NCBI GenBank assembly: GCA_902364065.1
Contig: CABJCJ010000002.1
Coordinates: forward strand, 62,001-126,000
Length of the DNA: 64,000 bases
Direction: 5' to 3'
Source: Veillonellaceae bacterium SB90
Lineage (GTDB): Bacteria > Bacillota > Negativicutes > Selenomonadales > Selenomonadaceae
The notes beneath the pieces are model-generated. The model was not told the origin of the DNA. It was given only the letters and a program-made list of their open reading frames with translations, and made no database searches. The position numbers and the translations under genes are program-made. Of this stretch, positions 9,086 through 18,671 are shown one piece after another; position 1 is the first letter of the stretch; every line of letters begins with the position of its first letter.

Positions 9086-10312
9086 TCACTTCGCACTGCT
9101 AACGCCCAGGAGCGACTGCAGCCAGTGCCAGACCGTCAGGAAGAACGAGCGCCGCGTGACGCTCGTGCCGGCCAGAAGATCCGTCGCGGCGACTTCCTTA
9201 TCGTCGAGCAGCACGACGAAGCGGCCGACCACCTCGCCCTCCTCGACGGGAGCCTGCAGCTTCTGGGGTATCTCGAGCTTCGTCTCATACTGGCGCGCAT
9301 CGCCCTCCTTGAGCTTCGCGAGCGTGATGGTCCCGGCAGCCTTCAAGGGAACGCGCGTGCCGTTGCCGCCCGCCGTCGGTGCATAGCCGGCGACATCGCC
9401 CTCCGTCACGAGCGTCACGGGCTCCACATGCGCGAAGCCGTAGTCGAGCAATTTGATGGAATCGTTCCACATGTAGACGGAATCGAGCACGACGGCCACG
9501 AGCTGCAGGCCGTCCTTTTTCGCCGCCGAGACGAGGCAGCGGCCCGCCGCATCGGTGTAGCCGGTCTTGACGCCGTTGGCGCCGCGGTAGAGCCAGAGCA
9601 TCTGGTTCTCGTTGCGCAGGCGGTGCTCGGGGTTCTTGACCCAGTCAAAGTGCATCTCCTTCGTGCTGACGATCTCCTCGAAGCCCGGCACCCTGTAGCC
9701 ATAGGAGGCGATGAGCGCCATATCGTAGGCCGTCGTGTAATGGTCGTCGCGCGGCAGACCGTTGGCATTGGCGAAGTTCGTGTTGACCGCGCCGATCTCG
9801 TGCGCCTTCTTCGTCATCATCGCCGCGAACTTGTCGACGGAACCGGCAATGTGTTCGGCGACGGCCACCGTCGCATCGTTGCCCGAATGCATCATCATGC
9901 CGTAGAGCAGATCGCCCATGCGGATCTTCTCACCGGCCTCGAGCCAGATGGTCGACCCTTCCGTGCCGGCCGCGTTGCTGCTGACCGTGACCACATCGTC
10001 GAGATTCGAGTTCTCGAGAGCCAGGATCAGCGTCATGATCTTTGTCGTGCTGGCCGGGAAACGCCGCGCATCCATGTCGCGCGCGTAGATGACCTGCCCC
10101 GTCGCGGCATCCATGACGACGGCCGAGCGGGCCGTCAGGTTCTGCAGGGGGTCATCGGGACGGACGACGAGCCCCGGCACATCGGGACGCGGCATCTCCT
10201 TGATATCGTATACGGCTTCCGCCCAGGCATGCTGCTGGCTGAGCGGGCTGATGAGGCAGGAAACGGCCATGCTTCCCGCCAGCAGCAGCCGGCCGGCTGT
10301 TCTCTTTTTCAA
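9086..10312 (-). CDS. D-alanyl-D-alanine carboxypeptidase (DacF/PBP5-like)
   Basis: Exported class C low-molecular-mass penicillin-binding protein trimming peptidoglycan stem peptides. The signal peptide is about residues 1-31 (cleavage near AWA-EA). Active-site motifs are STTK at 88-91, SGN at 143-145 and KTG at 249-251. A C-terminal PBP5_C-like domain and a terminal hydrophobic, amphipathic-looking segment (FFLTVWHWLQSLLG) suggest membrane anchoring. The start is TTG with AAGGAG 10 nt upstream; length 408. The stop region lies in the upstream leader of rluB. Confidence 0.94.
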   Translation of the reverse strand: MKKRTAGRLLLAGSMAVSCLISPLSQQHAWAEAVYDIKEMPRPDVPGLVVRPDDPLQNLTARSAVVMDAATGQVIYARDMDARRFPASTTKIMTLILALENSNLDDVVTVSSNAAGTEGSTIWLEAGEKIRMGDLLYGMMMHSGNDATVAVAEHIAGSVDKFAAMMTKKAHEIGAVNTNFANANGLPRDDHYTTAYDMALIASYGYRVPGFEEIVSTKEMHFDWVKNPEHRLRNENQMLWLYRGANGVKTGYTDAAGRCLVSAAKKDGLQLVAVVLDSVYMWNDSIKLLDYGFAHVEPVTLVTEGDVAGYAPTAGGNGTRVPLKAAGTITLAKLKEGDARQYETKLEIPQKLQAPVEEGEVVGRFVVLLDDKEVAATDLLAGTSVTRRSFFLTVWHWLQSLLGVSSAK

Positions 10313-10408
10313 AATCCAAAACGCTCCTTATTTTCCCCTCTTGCGGGGAATTGATATGCATCTGTTTATTTTATCATTCTGTCCCGCCAATCGCAACACA
10401 TTCCGGCA

Positions 10409-13400
10409 TCACCGCTTCTTGATGGCGTTCTCGCCGAGCAGCGCGGCGAGTGCCGCGTCCGCCTCGGGGCTGCCGTCGAGCCAGAACGCGCCTGAGGCCT
10501 TCTGCCAGTGGCCCTGGCTGTGGAAATACGTGACGTGATTGCCGCGGTGCCCGGCAAAGATCTCATGCATCGCCGCTTTCTGCTGCTCGTCAAGGCCCGC
10601 GGGCGGCAGGGTGATGTAGTATTCCGTGAGATAGAGGTCGAGCGGCCAGATTGTGTCGGCGATGAGCTTGACCTCACCGTCCGTCGTGATATCGGCCTTG
10701 CCCTGCACGACAATCGGCGAATCGGGCACGAGCATGTTGACATGCTGGTAGAAGATGCGCGGGAACACCGTGACCTCGAGCGAATCAGTGAAATCCTCGA
10801 GCGTCACGAAGCACATCGTGTCACCCTTCTTCGTCGTGATGCGCTTGGCCTCCGTAATCATGCCGCCGAGCCGCAGCACCTGATGGTTCCGGATGCCGTT
10901 CTCCTGCAGCGAGCCGATGCGCGGCAGATTTGCGAGCTTGTCGGCAAACTGGTCCAGGGGATGCCCCGTGATGTAGAAGCCCGTCGTCTCCTTCTCCCAG
11001 TTCAGCATCTCCTGCTTCGAGACTTCGGGGATGTCGGGCAGCTTGATGGCACCGGCCTCGCCCATCGTCTCCTCCGTGAAGAGGCCGAGCTGACCGCTCT
11101 GGCGGTCGCGCTGCTTCTGATACGCCTCAGTGACGGCCTGCGGCAGGATGGCGAGCAGCTGGCTGCGCTTCGCGCCCGTGCTGTCGAACGCACCGCATTT
11201 GATGAGGCTTTCCATCACGCGCCGGTTGACGATGCGCATATCGACGCGCGCGCAGAAATCCTGCAGCGAAGCAAACGGCCCGTCCTGCGCACGGATCTTC
11301 TCGACGCTCTCGATGGCGCTCTCGCCGACGTTCTTGACGGCCGCAAGACCGAAACGGATGGCATCGCCGTCGACGCTGAAATACGAGGAGCTCGCATTGA
11401 TGTCGGGCGGCAGGATGCGGATGCCCATGCGGCGGCTGAGCTCGATATACGTCGATACCTTCGGCGTGTCCATGATGCTCGTGAGCATCGCGGCCATGAA
11501 CTCCGCCGGATAGTGTGCCTTGAGGTACGCCGTCTGCCAGGCCACGAGCGCATACGCCGCACTGTGCGACTTGTTGAAGCCGTAATCGGCGAAATGCGTC
11601 AGGAGGTCGAAGATCGTGTTGGCAAGCCCCGGCTCGATGTGATTCTTCGCGCAGCCCTGCAGGAAATTCTCCTTCTGGGCCATCAGGATTTCGTGCTTCT
11701 TCTTACCCATGGCGCGGCGCAGGAGGTCGGCCTGGCCGAGCGTGAAGCCCGCGAGCACCTGCACGATCTGCATGACCTGCTCCTGGTAGAGCACGACGCC
11801 GAACGTTTCCTTGAGGATGGGCTCGAGCAGCGGATGCATGTAGGTGACTTCCTTCTCGCCGTGGCGCCCAGCGATGAAGTCCTCAACCATGCCGCTGCCG
11901 AGCGGTCCCGGCCGGTAGAGCGCGACGAGCGGGATAAGGTCAGAGAAGCCCTCGGGCGCGAGGTCGCGCACGAGCTGCGTCATGCCGGACGACTCCATCT
12001 GGAACACGGCTCCCGTGCGCCCCTCGCAGAGCATCTTCGACGTCGCCTCATCCTCGAGCGGAATCTTGTCGATGTCGATTTTCTCATGGCGGCTCTTCTC
12101 GATGTTCGCGAGCGTGTCGCTGATGACCGTCAGCGTGCGCAGGCCCAGGAAGTCCATCTTGAGGAGGCCGAGCTCCTCGACGTGGTCCTTGTCGTACTCA
12201 GTGACGAGCGTGCCCTCTGAGATCGAGACGGGCACGTAATCCGTCAGCGGGTTGCGCGCGATCACGACGCCGGCCGCATGTGTCGAAGAGTGGCGCGGCA
12301 GACCCTCGAGCTTGCGCGCAAGGTCGATGAGGCGCTTGACCTCGGGACGCTCCTCATAAGCCCGTCGGAAATCGGCCGACTCCTTCATGGCCTTGTCGAG
12401 CGTGATCTTGAGCTCGTTGGGCACGAGCCCCGCGATCTCCGCCACCTCGGCATACGGCATGTTGAGCACGCGGCCGACATCGCGGATGGCGCCCTTGGCC
12501 GCCATCGTGCCGAACGTCACGATCTGCGCGACATGGTCGTAGCCGTAGCGTTCCTTGACGTAATCGATGACCCTGCCACGCTGGATGTAATCAAAGTCCA
12601 CATCGATATCCGGCATCGTCACGCGCTCCGGGTTCAGGAAGCGCTCAAAGAGCAGATCGTACTTCAGAGGATCAAGATTCGTGATTCCGAGCAGGTACGC
12701 GACGATGCTGCCGGCCGCCGAGCCGCGGCCCGGGCCCACGCCGATGCCGTGCTCGCGCGAATAATTGATGAAATCCCAGACGATGAGGAAGTAGCTGTCG
12801 TAGCCCATGCGGTGGATGATGCCGAGCTCGTATTCGAGGCGCTCCCGGACCTTTTCCGTAATCTCGGAGTAGCGGCGCGGCAGATTCTCCTCGCAGAGAT
12901 GGCGCAGATACGCTTCGTCGTCGGCATACGGCGAAGGGATTGGATAATACGGCAGCTGCAGATGGCCAAACTCAAAATCCACCTGGCACCTTGCCGCAAT
13001 CTTTTCCGTATTGGTGATGGCCTCGGGATACTTGGAAAAGAGCGCCGCCATCTCCTCGGGTGACTTGAGATAATAATCATCGCTCGCAAAGCGCATGCGC
13101 GAAGGGTCGTCAATCGTCTTGCTCATCTGGATGCAGAGCAGGATGTCGTGAAACTCACTGTCCTCGCGGTGCACGTAATGCAGGTCGTTCGTCGCAACGA
13201 GCCCGACATCGTATTTCTTCGCGAGCTCCACGAGCCCGGCATTGGCCTTGCGTTCCTCGGGCAGCCCGTGGTTCTGGATTTCGAGGAAGAAATTGTCGCG
13301 GCCGAAAATCCCGAGGTATTCCTGTACGAGCGCCTCGGCATGCTCCCTGTTATCCTGCAGGATGGCGCGCGGGATCTCGCCGGCAATGCAGGCCGACAGG

Positions 13401-13798
13401 CAGATAATGCCCTCGTGGTACTTTTGCAGGAGCTCCTTGTCGACGCGCGGCTTGTAGTACATGCCCTCGATGTTCGCGAGCGAGACGAGCTGCACGAGGT
13501 TGCGGTAGCCCGTCTGATTCTCGGCGAGCAGGATCAGGTGATAGTAGCGCACGCCGCCTGTCTCCTGGCGGTCTCTGCGGTCGCCGGGCGCCACGTAGAC
13601 CTCGCAGCCGATGATGGGCTTCACGCCCTGCTTCTTCGCTTCCTTATAAAAATCGATGACCCCGTACATCGCGCCGTGGTCGGTGATGGCAATGCTGTCC
13701 ATGCCGAGCTCTTTCGTCGCCGCGATGAGATCCTTGATGCGGCTCGCGCCGTCGAGCAGGCTGAATTCCGTATGGACATGAAGATGGGTAAACGGCAT
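10409..13798 (-). CDS. dnaE: DNA polymerase III subunit alpha
   Basis: Replicative polymerase catalytic subunit of the DnaE class. An N-terminal PHP domain begins HLHVHTEFS (His7, His9), with GVGPGRGSAAGS at about 353-364. The palm motif PDIDVDF at 396-402 supplies catalytic Asp399 and Asp401. C-terminal HhH and OB-fold regions follow. The ATG at 13798 has AAGGAG 7 nt upstream; reading further upstream adds low-complexity, non-family residues. At 1129 residues it fits DnaE1. It lies 107 bases after RNase J. Confidence 0.97.
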   Translation of the reverse strand: MPFTHLHVHTEFSLLDGASRIKDLIAATKELGMDSIAITDHGAMYGVIDFYKEAKKQGVKPIIGCEVYVAPGDRRDRQETGGVRYYHLILLAENQTGYRNLVQLVSLANIEGMYYKPRVDKELLQKYHEGIICLSACIAGEIPRAILQDNREHAEALVQEYLGIFGRDNFFLEIQNHGLPEERKANAGLVELAKKYDVGLVATNDLHYVHREDSEFHDILLCIQMSKTIDDPSRMRFASDDYYLKSPEEMAALFSKYPEAITNTEKIAARCQVDFEFGHLQLPYYPIPSPYADDEAYLRHLCEENLPRRYSEITEKVRERLEYELGIIHRMGYDSYFLIVWDFINYSREHGIGVGPGRGSAAGSIVAYLLGITNLDPLKYDLLFERFLNPERVTMPDIDVDFDYIQRGRVIDYVKERYGYDHVAQIVTFGTMAAKGAIRDVGRVLNMPYAEVAEIAGLVPNELKITLDKAMKESADFRRAYEERPEVKRLIDLARKLEGLPRHSSTHAAGVVIARNPLTDYVPVSISEGTLVTEYDKDHVEELGLLKMDFLGLRTLTVISDTLANIEKSRHEKIDIDKIPLEDEATSKMLCEGRTGAVFQMESSGMTQLVRDLAPEGFSDLIPLVALYRPGPLGSGMVEDFIAGRHGEKEVTYMHPLLEPILKETFGVVLYQEQVMQIVQVLAGFTLGQADLLRRAMGKKKHEILMAQKENFLQGCAKNHIEPGLANTIFDLLTHFADYGFNKSHSAAYALVAWQTAYLKAHYPAEFMAAMLTSIMDTPKVSTYIELSRRMGIRILPPDINASSSYFSVDGDAIRFGLAAVKNVGESAIESVEKIRAQDGPFASLQDFCARVDMRIVNRRVMESLIKCGAFDSTGAKRSQLLAILPQAVTEAYQKQRDRQSGQLGLFTEETMGEAGAIKLPDIPEVSKQEMLNWEKETTGFYITGHPLDQFADKLANLPRIGSLQENGIRNHQVLRLGGMITEAKRITTKKGDTMCFVTLEDFTDSLEVTVFPRIFYQHVNMLVPDSPIVVQGKADITTDGEVKLIADTIWPLDLYLTEYYITLPPAGLDEQQKAAMHEIFAGHRGNHVTYFHSQGHWQKASGAFWLDGSPEADAALAALLGENAIKKR

Positions 13799-13857
13799 TC
13801 TCGCACTCCTTCCCCCATGAAATCGGACAGATCTTCTCTGTCCGCAGTCAGCAGAAA

Positions 13858-13879
13858 AGCCGGAGACGCAGCTCCGGCT
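13858..13879 (-). terminator. Possible weak terminator after RNase J
   Basis: 8-bp stem AGCCGGAG/CTCCGGCT with a 6-nt loop, followed on the minus strand by TTTTC. A second short hairpin (13825-13843, GGACAGA/TCTGTCC) follows before dnaE. The U-tract is short, so read-through into dnaE is likely. Confidence 0.45.
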
Positions 13880-13905
13880 CAAATTCCTTATGATGGTGCT
13901 AAGAC

Positions 13906-15570
13906 TCAGACCTCCATGATGATCGGCAGGATCATCGGGCGGCGGCGGGTCTTCTCGAAGAGATAGCGGCCGAGCGCATCGCGCACGTTCGCCTTGATGG
14001 CAGCCCATTCCTTGACCTTTTCATCCTCGCAGCGGTCGAGTGCCTGCTGGACGCGGGCCTTCGCCTCGTCCATGAGGGCCTCCGACTCGCGCACGTAAAC
14101 AAAGCCGCGCGAGACGATGTCCGGGCCGGCGACGACGCGGTTCGTCTGCTTGTTCATCGTCACGACGACGATGAGAATACCGTCCTGCGAGAGCTGACGG
14201 CGGTCGCGCAGCACGATGTTGCCGACATCGCCGACGCCGAGGCCGTCGACCATGACCATGCCGGCCGTGACCTTGCCGGCCACCTGGCCCTTCTCGCGCG
14301 TGAACTCGAGGATCTGGCCGTTCTCGCTGATGAAGATGTTCTCCTTCGGCATGCCGAGCTCACGGGCAAGGCGTGCATGCTGCACGAGATGGTGGTACTC
14401 GCCGTGGACCGGGATGAAGAATTTCGGGCGCACGAGATTGTGCATGAGCTTGAGCTCTTCGCGGCTCGCATGGCCCGAGACATGGATGCCCTGGTTGCGG
14501 CCGTAGATGACGTTGGCACCGAGCTTCATGAGGTTGTCGATGGTCTTCGAGACAAGCTTCTCATTGCCCGGGATTGGCGTGGCCGAGATGATGACCGTAT
14601 CGCCCGGCACAATGCCAACCTTGCGGTGATCCGACATCGACATGCGCGTCAGAGCCGACATCGGCTCGCCCTGGCTGCCCGTCGTGATGATGACCACCTG
14701 CTCCATGCGGTAGTTGTGGATCTCATCGATGTCGATGAGCGTGCCCTCAGGCGCCGTGATGTAGCCGAGCTCGAGCGAGATGTTGACGACGTTGACCATG
14801 CTGCGGCCAAGTACGGCAACATGGCGCTTGTAGCGCACCGCCGTGTCAATGACCTGCTGGATGCGGTGGACGTTCGACGAGAACGTCGCGACGATGATGC
14901 GGCCGCGTGCGTTGTGGAACGCCTTGTCAAAGGCCGCACCGACCGTGCGCTCCGACGGCGTATGGCCTTCGCGCTCCGAATTCGTCGAATCGGCCATGAG
15001 GACGAGCACGCCGCGGTTGCCGAGATCCGAGAACCGGCGGAAATCCGTCATCTTGCCATCGATTGGCGTGTAGTCGAGCTTGAAGTCGCCCGTATGCACG
15101 ATCATGCCGACCGGCGTCTTGATGGAAAGGCCGACGGCGTCAGGAATCGAGTGGTTGACGCGGATGAAGCCGACGGAGAAGCAGCCGACATTGATGATGT
15201 CGCCCTGCATGACCGAATGCAGATTGCTCGAGTCAACGCCGTTCTCCTTGAGACGTCCCTCGAGGATGCCGAGCGTCAGCCGCGTGCCGTAGACCGGCAC
15301 ATTGATTTTCTTGAGGACGTACGGCAGTGCGCCGATGTGATCCTCGTGGCCGTGCGTCAGCACGATGGCCTTGATCTTGTCCTTGTTCTCAACGAGATAG
15401 CTGATATCCGGGATGACGAGATCGATGCCGAGCATGTCCTCTTCCGGGAACATAAGGCCTGAATCGATGACGAGGATCTCATCGTCCACACGGATGACCG
15501 TCATATTCTTGCCGATTTCCCCCAGGCCTCCGAGAGGGATAATCTGTAATTTTTGTGCTCCTTTAGACAA
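13906..15570 (-). CDS. rnj: Ribonuclease J
   Basis: Zinc-dependent beta-CASP ribonuclease with endonuclease and 5'-3' exonuclease activity in mRNA decay and rRNA processing. The metallo-beta-lactamase motif THGHEDH is at residues 72-78. The downstream SGHASREELKLM segment and HGEYHH motif are typical of RNase J. The start is TTG with GGAGG 9 nt upstream; length 554, standard. It is apparently transcribed from its own leader (15571-15765). Confidence 0.96.
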   Translation of the reverse strand: MSKGAQKLQIIPLGGLGEIGKNMTVIRVDDEILVIDSGLMFPEEDMLGIDLVIPDISYLVENKDKIKAIVLTHGHEDHIGALPYVLKKINVPVYGTRLTLGILEGRLKENGVDSSNLHSVMQGDIINVGCFSVGFIRVNHSIPDAVGLSIKTPVGMIVHTGDFKLDYTPIDGKMTDFRRFSDLGNRGVLVLMADSTNSEREGHTPSERTVGAAFDKAFHNARGRIIVATFSSNVHRIQQVIDTAVRYKRHVAVLGRSMVNVVNISLELGYITAPEGTLIDIDEIHNYRMEQVVIITTGSQGEPMSALTRMSMSDHRKVGIVPGDTVIISATPIPGNEKLVSKTIDNLMKLGANVIYGRNQGIHVSGHASREELKLMHNLVRPKFFIPVHGEYHHLVQHARLARELGMPKENIFISENGQILEFTREKGQVAGKVTAGMVMVDGLGVGDVGNIVLRDRRQLSQDGILIVVVTMNKQTNRVVAGPDIVSRGFVYVRESEALMDEAKARVQQALDRCEDEKVKEWAAIKANVRDALGRYLFEKTRRRPMILPIIMEV

Positions 15571-15765
15571 AAAAGTACACCTCCACTGATAATGCTGATT
15601 GAGTTCTTTCTTTATAGTGAATTTTATTGCGTTCGTAATTCGTAATACGACAAGCAGACCTGAAGCGTCGCGCGTTCAGGAATCGCTTATGAAATTGTAG
15701 CCGCTCAAATCATTCTTTTTTATTTTATCATCATGTAATCCATAAATCAACGAAATTCCGTGGAA
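15571..15765 (-). promoter_or_regulatory. RNase J upstream leader
   Basis: About 195 bases of non-coding DNA before rnj. It contains an inverted repeat at 15659-15680 (CCTGAA/TTCAGG arms plus inner GCG/CGC) and a short tandem repeat of TTCGTAAT at 15632-15646. A TATAAA box preceded 16 nt earlier by TTACGA is a poor promoter candidate. No clear regulatory family is recognised. Confidence 0.35.
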
Positions 15766-15800
15766 AAAGGCCACTTCCTGCCAATGAGGAAGCGGCCTTT
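15766..15800 (-). terminator. Terminator after the RsmJ-like gene
   Basis: Hairpin with AAAGGCC...GGCCTTT outer arms and an inner CTTCCT/AGGAAG stem, followed on the minus strand by a T-run. It ends the mutS-mutL-methyltransferase transcript. Confidence 0.8.
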
Positions 15801-15840
15801 CGCAAAACGGACAGAAATCTGCACACGATTTCGTATTGAT

Positions 15841-16701
15841 TCAGTTAGTTTCATCGAGAATGCGCACGCCGTAATGCACCTTGCTGTACCTGCCGCCCAT
15901 GATGTGCGAAAAGCCCAGGCGCGCGAACTCATGGCTGCGGGCATTCTCCTTGAAGACGACGCGGTGGCGGGCGACGCGGCAGGCATCCTCGATCATCGCG
16001 GGCGTGATGGCCGCGTAGTTGGCGACGGTCCGCAGCGGCGTGAGGCTGCGGCTCTCCATCAGTGGATGGCGGAACATCGGATCGAAGTAGACGACGTCGA
16101 ACGATTTTTCAGGCAGCGTCTTCAGATAGTGTGCCGCCTCATCGCAGACGGTATGGACGCCGCGCATGGCTTCCTGCATTGGCCAGTTCTCCGCCTTGAA
16201 ATGCTGCAGGCCGTAGCCGACGACCGTCTCGATGAGGGGCTCGGACTCCACGCCCGTCACGGAGCCTTCGGGCCCCACCGCAAAGCTCGCGACGATGGCG
16301 TCGGCGCCGAAGCCCAGCGTGCAGTCGAGCACGTGCATGCCGCGCACAAGCCCCATAGCCTCGACCATACGGTCGCCCTCGCCGCCGCTGCCGAAGCGCA
16401 GGTTCTTGAGGCGAAGATGCGCCATGTTCGGGTGGAAGAAGAGGTCGCCGTGCGGCGTCTCAAGCGTCAGGAGACCGTGCTTGGCCACGAGCAGGAACTC
16501 GGCGCCATAGTGCTCGCGCAGGGCTGCCGATGACCGGTTTCGACGCTCGATGTAAGGGATGCCGGCGTGCGCGGCCGCCCATCTCGCAAGCGTCACAGCG
16601 TCTTCCGTCTGCTTGCGCCCCGTTGTCGCGACGGCTCTTATCCTTGATGCCTTTGGTGTCACCAGGTCCAACGCTTCCCGTATGTCATTTGTCTCGTGCA
16701 A
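15841..16701 (-). CDS. Class I SAM-dependent methyltransferase, RsmJ-like
   Basis: Putative nucleic-acid methyltransferase. SAM motif I is LDCTLGFGAD at about 125-134, and a YFDPMFRHP motif at about 205-213 closely resembles the DPMFP motif of RsmJ, the 16S rRNA m2G1516 enzyme. The start is TTG just after AGGAGG (6 nt), 23 bases past the mutL stop, giving 286 residues. Longer in-frame extensions run into mutL and are not protein-like. It is co-transcribed with mutS-mutL. The exact rRNA target is not proven. Confidence 0.8.
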   Translation of the reverse strand: MHETNDIREALDLVTPKASRIRAVATTGRKQTEDAVTLARWAAAHAGIPYIERRNRSSAALREHYGAEFLLVAKHGLLTLETPHGDLFFHPNMAHLRLKNLRFGSGGEGDRMVEAMGLVRGMHVLDCTLGFGADAIVASFAVGPEGSVTGVESEPLIETVVGYGLQHFKAENWPMQEAMRGVHTVCDEAAHYLKTLPEKSFDVVYFDPMFRHPLMESRSLTPLRTVANYAAITPAMIEDACRVARHRVVFKENARSHEFARLGFSHIMGGRYSKVHYGVRILDETN

Positions 16702-16724
16702 AAGAATCCTCCTCTCAAGCCGGG

Positions 16725-18671
16725 TCAAAAGCCGAAGCCCGTGCGCTTGAACATCTTCGCGAGCTCGTCGTTGCTGAATTTCAGGATGGTCGGACGGCCG
16801 TGCGGGCAGGTGTACGGGAACGGCGTGTGCGCGAGCTCGTCCAGGATAATCTGCATCTGGCGCAGGCTGAGCTCTTCGCCGGCCTTGATGGCCGCGCGGC
16901 AGGCCGTCGTCGCCAGGCACGCCTGACGGATTTCCTCCGCGGAAGTCTTGTGCATCTCATGCAGATTCGTCAGGATTTCCCGCACGATGTCCTCTGCCTC
17001 GCTGACAGGCACATCAGCCGGCACCTCCACGAGGCGGAATTCGCGCTCGCCGCTCGGCTCCATGTGGAAGCCCAGTGAGACGAAGAGGTCCCGGTTCTCT
17101 TCAATGAGCGCAGCCTCGCTGTCGTCAAACGAGAGGATCTGATGCACGAGCAGCTGCTGCGACGGGATGCCTTCGGCCATGGCCGAGAACTTATCGAACA
17201 GGATGCGCTCATGCGCCGCGTGCTGGTCGATGATGTAGAGGCCCTTGGCGTCCTGCGCGATGATGTACGTGAGGTCGACCTGCCCAATGGGGATGATGTT
17301 GCCGTCATTCTCGAGCAGCACGCCATGCTCCTGGCAGGGCTCGGCGGCAGGATCTGCCTGCGGGGCAGTTTTTGCCTGCGGCTGTATGCCCGCTTCGCCC
17401 TGTACGGCGGCAGCGGCTGGCGCTGCCGCCCTTCTTTCCACTTCCTGGCGGCGCTCCTGCTGCAGGGCCGCCTGTGCCTCGTGAAATTCCATGGCAGGCC
17501 TTGCACTGCCATGCACGGCTTCGTAAATGGTCTGCGGCCTGCCAGAGGGTGCCTGCTCCCGGCGCGGCCACGAGGGCACGGGCGAGAGCGGCTCCGTCGC
17601 GGGCACGAAGCGCATGGGCTCCATCGTATAATGGTGCTCGGGCTTTTCCACGACGGCCGCCACCTCGCCGAGCGCGCGGTCCGCCGCCGGCCGGATGGCA
17701 TCGAGCACGGCCTTGTAGACCGCCTTGAAGACGCGGCTCTCATCCTCGAATTTGAGCTCGCTCTTCTGCGGATGCACGTTGACGTCAATCGTGCGCTGCG
17801 GCACCTCGATGTTGACCACGGCCAGCGGGAAGCCGCTCTTCGGGATCAGCGACTTATAGGCGTTGTCAATGGCTTTCGCGATTGCGCGGCTCTGGATGAT
17901 GCGCGAATTGACGATGTACGTCTGCCAGGCGCGGCTGCTCTTGAGCATCGACGGTTTCGTGATGTAGCCCGAGATGTGGATTTCCTCGCCGTCGAGCGAC
18001 AGTGCGAGCAGGGAATCGGCCGCCTTGCCCCCGTAGATGGCGCGGATGGCGTCAAAGAGATTGCCGTTGCCCGGCGTCACGACGGATACCTTATTGTTGT
18101 TGATGAACTGGAACGCGATATCGGGGCGCGAGAGGGCCAATTTGACGATGAAATCGTTGATCTTGCCGCCCTCCGTATGCGTCGTCTTGAGGAATTTCTT
18201 GCGTGCCGGCGTGTTGAAGAAGAGATCCTCAACCTTGATCGTCGTGCCGAGGCTGCAGCCGGCCTCGCGGATATCGGGCTCCTGCCCGCCGCAGATATCG
18301 ACGCGCGTGCCGAGGTCCTCGCCTTCCTGCCGCGTCAACAGGGAAAAGCGCGAGACTGAGGCGATTGTCGGCAGGGCCTCGCCGCGGAAACCCAGCGTGC
18401 CAATCGTGTTGAGGTCGCTGACGGCCTTGATCTTGCTCGTCGCATGGCGCAGGATGGCCAGGCGTGCATCCTCCGCGCTCATGCCCCGGCCATTGTCCGT
18501 CACGCGCATGAAGCTCGTGCCGCCCGCCATAATCTCGACCTCGATGCGCGTCGCACCGGCATCCATGGCGTTCTCGACGAGCTCCTTGATGACAGACGCC
18601 GGCCGTTCGACGACCTCGCCGGCCGCGATTTTGTTGATGGTGTTGTCATCGAGTACGTGAATCGTGCTCAT
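16725..18671 (-). CDS. mutL: DNA mismatch repair protein MutL
   Basis: GHKL ATPase and strand-nicking endonuclease acting after MutS. ATPase motifs are ELVENAMDAGA (30-40), DNGRGM (59-64) and GFRGEAL (94-100). The C-terminal endonuclease motifs are DQHAAHE (482-488), ACR (590-592) and CPHGRP (622-627). The last acidic residue of the DQHA(x)2E(x)4E motif is Asp493 instead of Glu. A linker rich in Ala, Gln, Glu and Arg joins the two halves. It overlaps mutS by 4 nt (ATGA); length 648. Confidence 0.97.
   Translation of the reverse strand: MSTIHVLDDNTINKIAAGEVVERPASVIKELVENAMDAGATRIEVEIMAGGTSFMRVTDNGRGMSAEDARLAILRHATSKIKAVSDLNTIGTLGFRGEALPTIASVSRFSLLTRQEGEDLGTRVDICGGQEPDIREAGCSLGTTIKVEDLFFNTPARKKFLKTTHTEGGKINDFIVKLALSRPDIAFQFINNNKVSVVTPGNGNLFDAIRAIYGGKAADSLLALSLDGEEIHISGYITKPSMLKSSRAWQTYIVNSRIIQSRAIAKAIDNAYKSLIPKSGFPLAVVNIEVPQRTIDVNVHPQKSELKFEDESRVFKAVYKAVLDAIRPAADRALGEVAAVVEKPEHHYTMEPMRFVPATEPLSPVPSWPRREQAPSGRPQTIYEAVHGSARPAMEFHEAQAALQQERRQEVERRAAAPAAAAVQGEAGIQPQAKTAPQADPAAEPCQEHGVLLENDGNIIPIGQVDLTYIIAQDAKGLYIIDQHAAHERILFDKFSAMAEGIPSQQLLVHQILSFDDSEAALIEENRDLFVSLGFHMEPSGEREFRLVEVPADVPVSEAEDIVREILTNLHEMHKTSAEEIRQACLATTACRAAIKAGEELSLRQMQIILDELAHTPFPYTCPHGRPTILKFSNDELAKMFKRTGFGF

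Noticed and set aside
13799..14008. N-terminal extension of DnaE
   Set aside because: The added residues are not protein-like and overlap RNase J; a strong ribosome-binding site precedes the ATG at 13798, where the PHP domain begins.
16702..16920. N-terminal extension of the RsmJ-like methyltransferase into mutL
   Set aside because: AGGAGG followed by TTG at 16701 gives a better start, and the extension is a frame shadow of mutL.
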